From an uncultured Novosphingobium sp. (GTDB taxonomy: Bacteria; Pseudomonadota; Alphaproteobacteria; Sphingomonadales; Sphingomonadaceae): a stretch of 7,306 bases of DNA. Positions 5,983-7,306 of this stretch are shown one piece after another. The translations under genes and the position numbers were made by a program. The notes beneath the pieces are model-generated. The model ran no database searches. It was not told where the DNA came from and saw only the letters and a list, made by a program, of their open reading frames with translations. The DNA lies in assembly GCA_938005655.1 (NCBI GenBank), contig CALLNA010000240.1, positions 1 to 7,306 on the forward strand. Direction: 5' to 3'. How positions within the stretch are numbered: position 1 is the stretch's first letter; every line of letters begins with the position of its first letter.

Positions 5983-6591
5983 CTATTGCAGCGTCGCCGC
6001 GCCCTCGTCGCCGTCGCGGCGGCCGAAGAACTGCATCAGCTGGACCAGCAGCTCGCAGCGGGCGGCGATGCCGTCGGCTTCGAGCAGCGCCTGCTTGGCC
6101 GCGGCATCGAACGGGGCGATCTGCGAGACGCCGTTGATCAGCGACACGTCGTCGAGCCGCGAGACCGAATCCCAGTCGACGCTGTAGCCCTGGGCATCGG
6201 CGAAGCGCCGCGCCTCGCGCTCGAACAGCGCGCGTTCGACCGGGGCGAGCGCCTCGCCGGAGTCCTCGTCGAGCAATTCGGCCTCGACCTGGCGGAACGG
6301 GGTCGTCACGTCGAGCTCGCGCAGCATGCGGAAGCGCGCCTCTCCCTCGAGCACGATGTTGAACCGCCCGTCGTCGAGCGCCTCGACCTCGCCGATCTTG
6401 CCGAGGCAGCCGATCAGGTAGAGCGGCGCGCCCTCGGCCGCACGCTGCGGCTGGATCATCCCGATCCGGCGGTCGCGCGCCAGGGCGTCGCCGACCATCG
6501 CGCGATAGCGCGGCTCGAAGATGTGCAGCGGCAGTTGCAGGCCGGGGAACAGCACCGCGCCGGGCAGGGGGAAGATCGAGATCCGCGCCAC
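5983..6591 (-). CDS. Stand-alone LON substrate-binding domain protein
   Basis: 202 residues from GTG 6591 (MARISIFPLPGAVLFPG). It resembles only the N-terminal substrate-recognition domain of Lon protease: FPLPGAVLFPGLQLPLHIFE (6-25) followed by PRYRAMV, then YLIGCLGKIGEVE (58-70) and GRFNIVLEGEARFR (75-88). A helical C-terminal half contains LINGVSQIAPFDAAAKQALLE (151-171). There is no AAA+ ATPase module and no Ser-Lys protease domain, so it is not a protease. Such short proteins are common in alphaproteobacteria and their function is not well defined; binding of unfolded or specific client proteins is an inference from the domain. The frame is open upstream into the neighbouring gene, but family similarity begins at once after the GTG. 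The start is 14 nt past the stop of the thioredoxin/TPR gene with no clear Shine-Dalgarno, which suggests translational coupling in one operon. Confidence 0.9.
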   Translation of the reverse strand: MARISIFPLPGAVLFPGLQLPLHIFEPRYRAMVGDALARDRRIGMIQPQRAAEGAPLYLIGCLGKIGEVEALDDGRFNIVLEGEARFRMLRELDVTTPFRQVEAELLDEDSGEALAPVERALFEREARRFADAQGYSVDWDSVSRLDDVSLINGVSQIAPFDAAAKQALLEADGIAARCELLVQLMQFFGRRDGDEGAATLQ

Positions 6592-6605
6592 GCGGGGGCC
6601 GGCCG

Positions 6606-7306
6606 CTAGCCGAACAGCAGGGTCGAGAGCCGCCGCCGCGTCGCCGAGACCCAGGGGTCCTCCAGCCCGATCGCCTCGAAGATCTGGAGCAGCTTTGCCT
6701 TGGCCGCGCCCTCGTTCCACTCGCGGTCGGCGGCGATCATCTTGAGCAGGGTGTCGGCCGCCGCGTCGCGGTCGCCCGCGGCGAAGACCGCGTTGGCGAA
6801 GGCGAGCTGGGCGTCCATGTCGGCGGGCCGCTCGGCCGCGGCGGCGCGCAGGGCGGCAAGCTCGCCTTCCTCGGGCGCATCCTTGGCCAGCGCCAGCGCC
6901 GCCTGGGCGCGCTCGATCGCGGGATCGGCGGCCAGCTTGGGATCGAGCGCGGCGAGCGCGGCCTCGGCCTCTTCGGACCGTCCGGCGAGCACCAGGGCGC
7001 GGACCAGGCCGGAGATCGCGGCGGGCGAATCCGGCGCCATGTCGACGATCTGGGCGAAGATGCCCGCCGCCCGCTCGCCGTCGCCGCCGTCCAGCACCTC
7101 CTCGCCCATCGCCAGCAGCGGGGCGATGTCCTGCGCCGGGGCGCCGCCGCCCGCGATCGGCAGCTTGGCCAGCAGCTGGTCGAGCGTGGCCTTCAACTGC
7201 GATTCGCTGCGTGCCTGCGTCAGGTCGGCGACCGGCTGGCCCTGGAAAACGGCATAGACGGTGGGAATCGAACGCACCTGGAACTGCGCGGCGATGAACT
7301 GTTCCT
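6606..7306 (-). CDS. cnoX: Thioredoxin-fold/TPR co-chaperone of the YbbN (CnoX) type, 5' end outside window
   Basis: Partial gene: the frame is open to the window edge (first full codon at 7304-7302) and stops at TAG 6608-6606, leaving 232 visible residues. The first 48 or so are the end of a thioredoxin domain: QFQVRSIPTVYAVFQGQPV carries the cis-Pro loop (IPT) and the following strand. Next come TPR-like helix pairs (about 57-190), rich in Ala and Leu, and a closing segment ADREWNEGAAKAKLLQIFEA (192-211) then DPWVSATRRRLSTLLFG, typical of the C-terminal domain of YbbN-like proteins. The CxxC or its variant lies outside the window, so redox activity cannot be judged. In E. coli this family (CnoX) is a holdase that protects proteins under oxidising stress and works with GroEL and DnaK; the same role here is inferred. 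A GTG at 7277 is internal (in FQVRS), not a start. It is followed by the LON-domain gene. Confidence 0.87.
   Translation of the reverse strand, partial: EQFIAAQFQVRSIPTVYAVFQGQPVADLTQARSESQLKATLDQLLAKLPIAGGGAPAQDIAPLLAMGEEVLDGGDGERAAGIFAQIVDMAPDSPAAISGLVRALVLAGRSEEAEAALAALDPKLAADPAIERAQAALALAKDAPEEGELAALRAAAAERPADMDAQLAFANAVFAAGDRDAAADTLLKMIAADREWNEGAAKAKLLQIFEAIGLEDPWVSATRRRLSTLLFG

Noticed and set aside
4953..6137. A 394-codon + strand open frame overlapping the serine hydrolase in another frame
   Set aside because: Arg/Pro/Gly-rich out-of-frame translation that runs through the serine hydrolase stop and into an antisense neighbour. The in-frame product carries all the expected motifs.
6592..6720. 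Upstream extension of the LON-domain protein into the thioredoxin/TPR gene
   Set aside because: The 43 extra residues are an out-of-frame reading of the neighbour's coding region; LON-domain similarity begins directly after GTG 6591.
7275..7277. GTG at 7277 as the start of the thioredoxin/TPR gene
   Set aside because: The frame is open upstream to the window edge, and the upstream residues (EQFIAAQFQ) continue a thioredoxin domain. The start is outside the window.

Overview
The window is GC-rich bacterial chromosome. Codon usage, the protein families and an intergenic palindrome built on CCCCGGC-CTTGA-GCCGGGG all suggest an alphaproteobacterium, most likely a sphingomonad (Sphingomonas, Novosphingobium or Sphingobium type). 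That placement comes from recognising sequence style and has not been searched. Coding density is high and every gene looks intact except the two cut by the window edges. There are no rRNA or tRNA genes, no CRISPR array, no insertion sequence and no phage genes.

Left part (1-3146, + strand): an amino-acid biosynthesis cluster. It holds the 3' end of serC (phosphoserine aminotransferase), full-length serA (phosphoglycerate dehydrogenase with a C-terminal ACT domain) and hisZ (regulatory subunit of ATP phosphoribosyltransferase). SerA and SerC catalyse consecutive steps of serine synthesis. HisZ belongs to the first step of histidine synthesis and has no other his gene nearby here. All three genes are followed by palindromic DNA: a long one between serC and serA that ends beside the serA ribosome site, a GC-rich hairpin plus T-run between serA and hisZ, and a decayed relative of that hairpin after hisZ.

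Middle part (3186-5967): an exported type-B carboxylesterase on the - strand, converging on hisZ. It is followed by a 325-bp divergent intergenic region and then an exported class-A beta-lactamase-fold serine hydrolase on the + strand. Both enzymes carry signal peptides. The esterase has an atypical acid position and a very short acid-to-histidine spacing. The beta-lactamase-like protein keeps SxxK, SDN and KTG but lacks the deacylating Glu and its neighbouring Asn.

Right part (5983-7306, - strand): a probable two-gene protein-quality-control operon. A thioredoxin-fold/TPR protein of the YbbN/CnoX type (N-terminus outside the window) is followed after 14 nt by a stand-alone LON substrate-binding-domain protein. 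That gene ends 15 nt from the convergent serine hydrolase.

I do not see a new multi-gene system. The most unusual items are the two exported hydrolases with altered catalytic sites and the structured spacers of the ser-his cluster.
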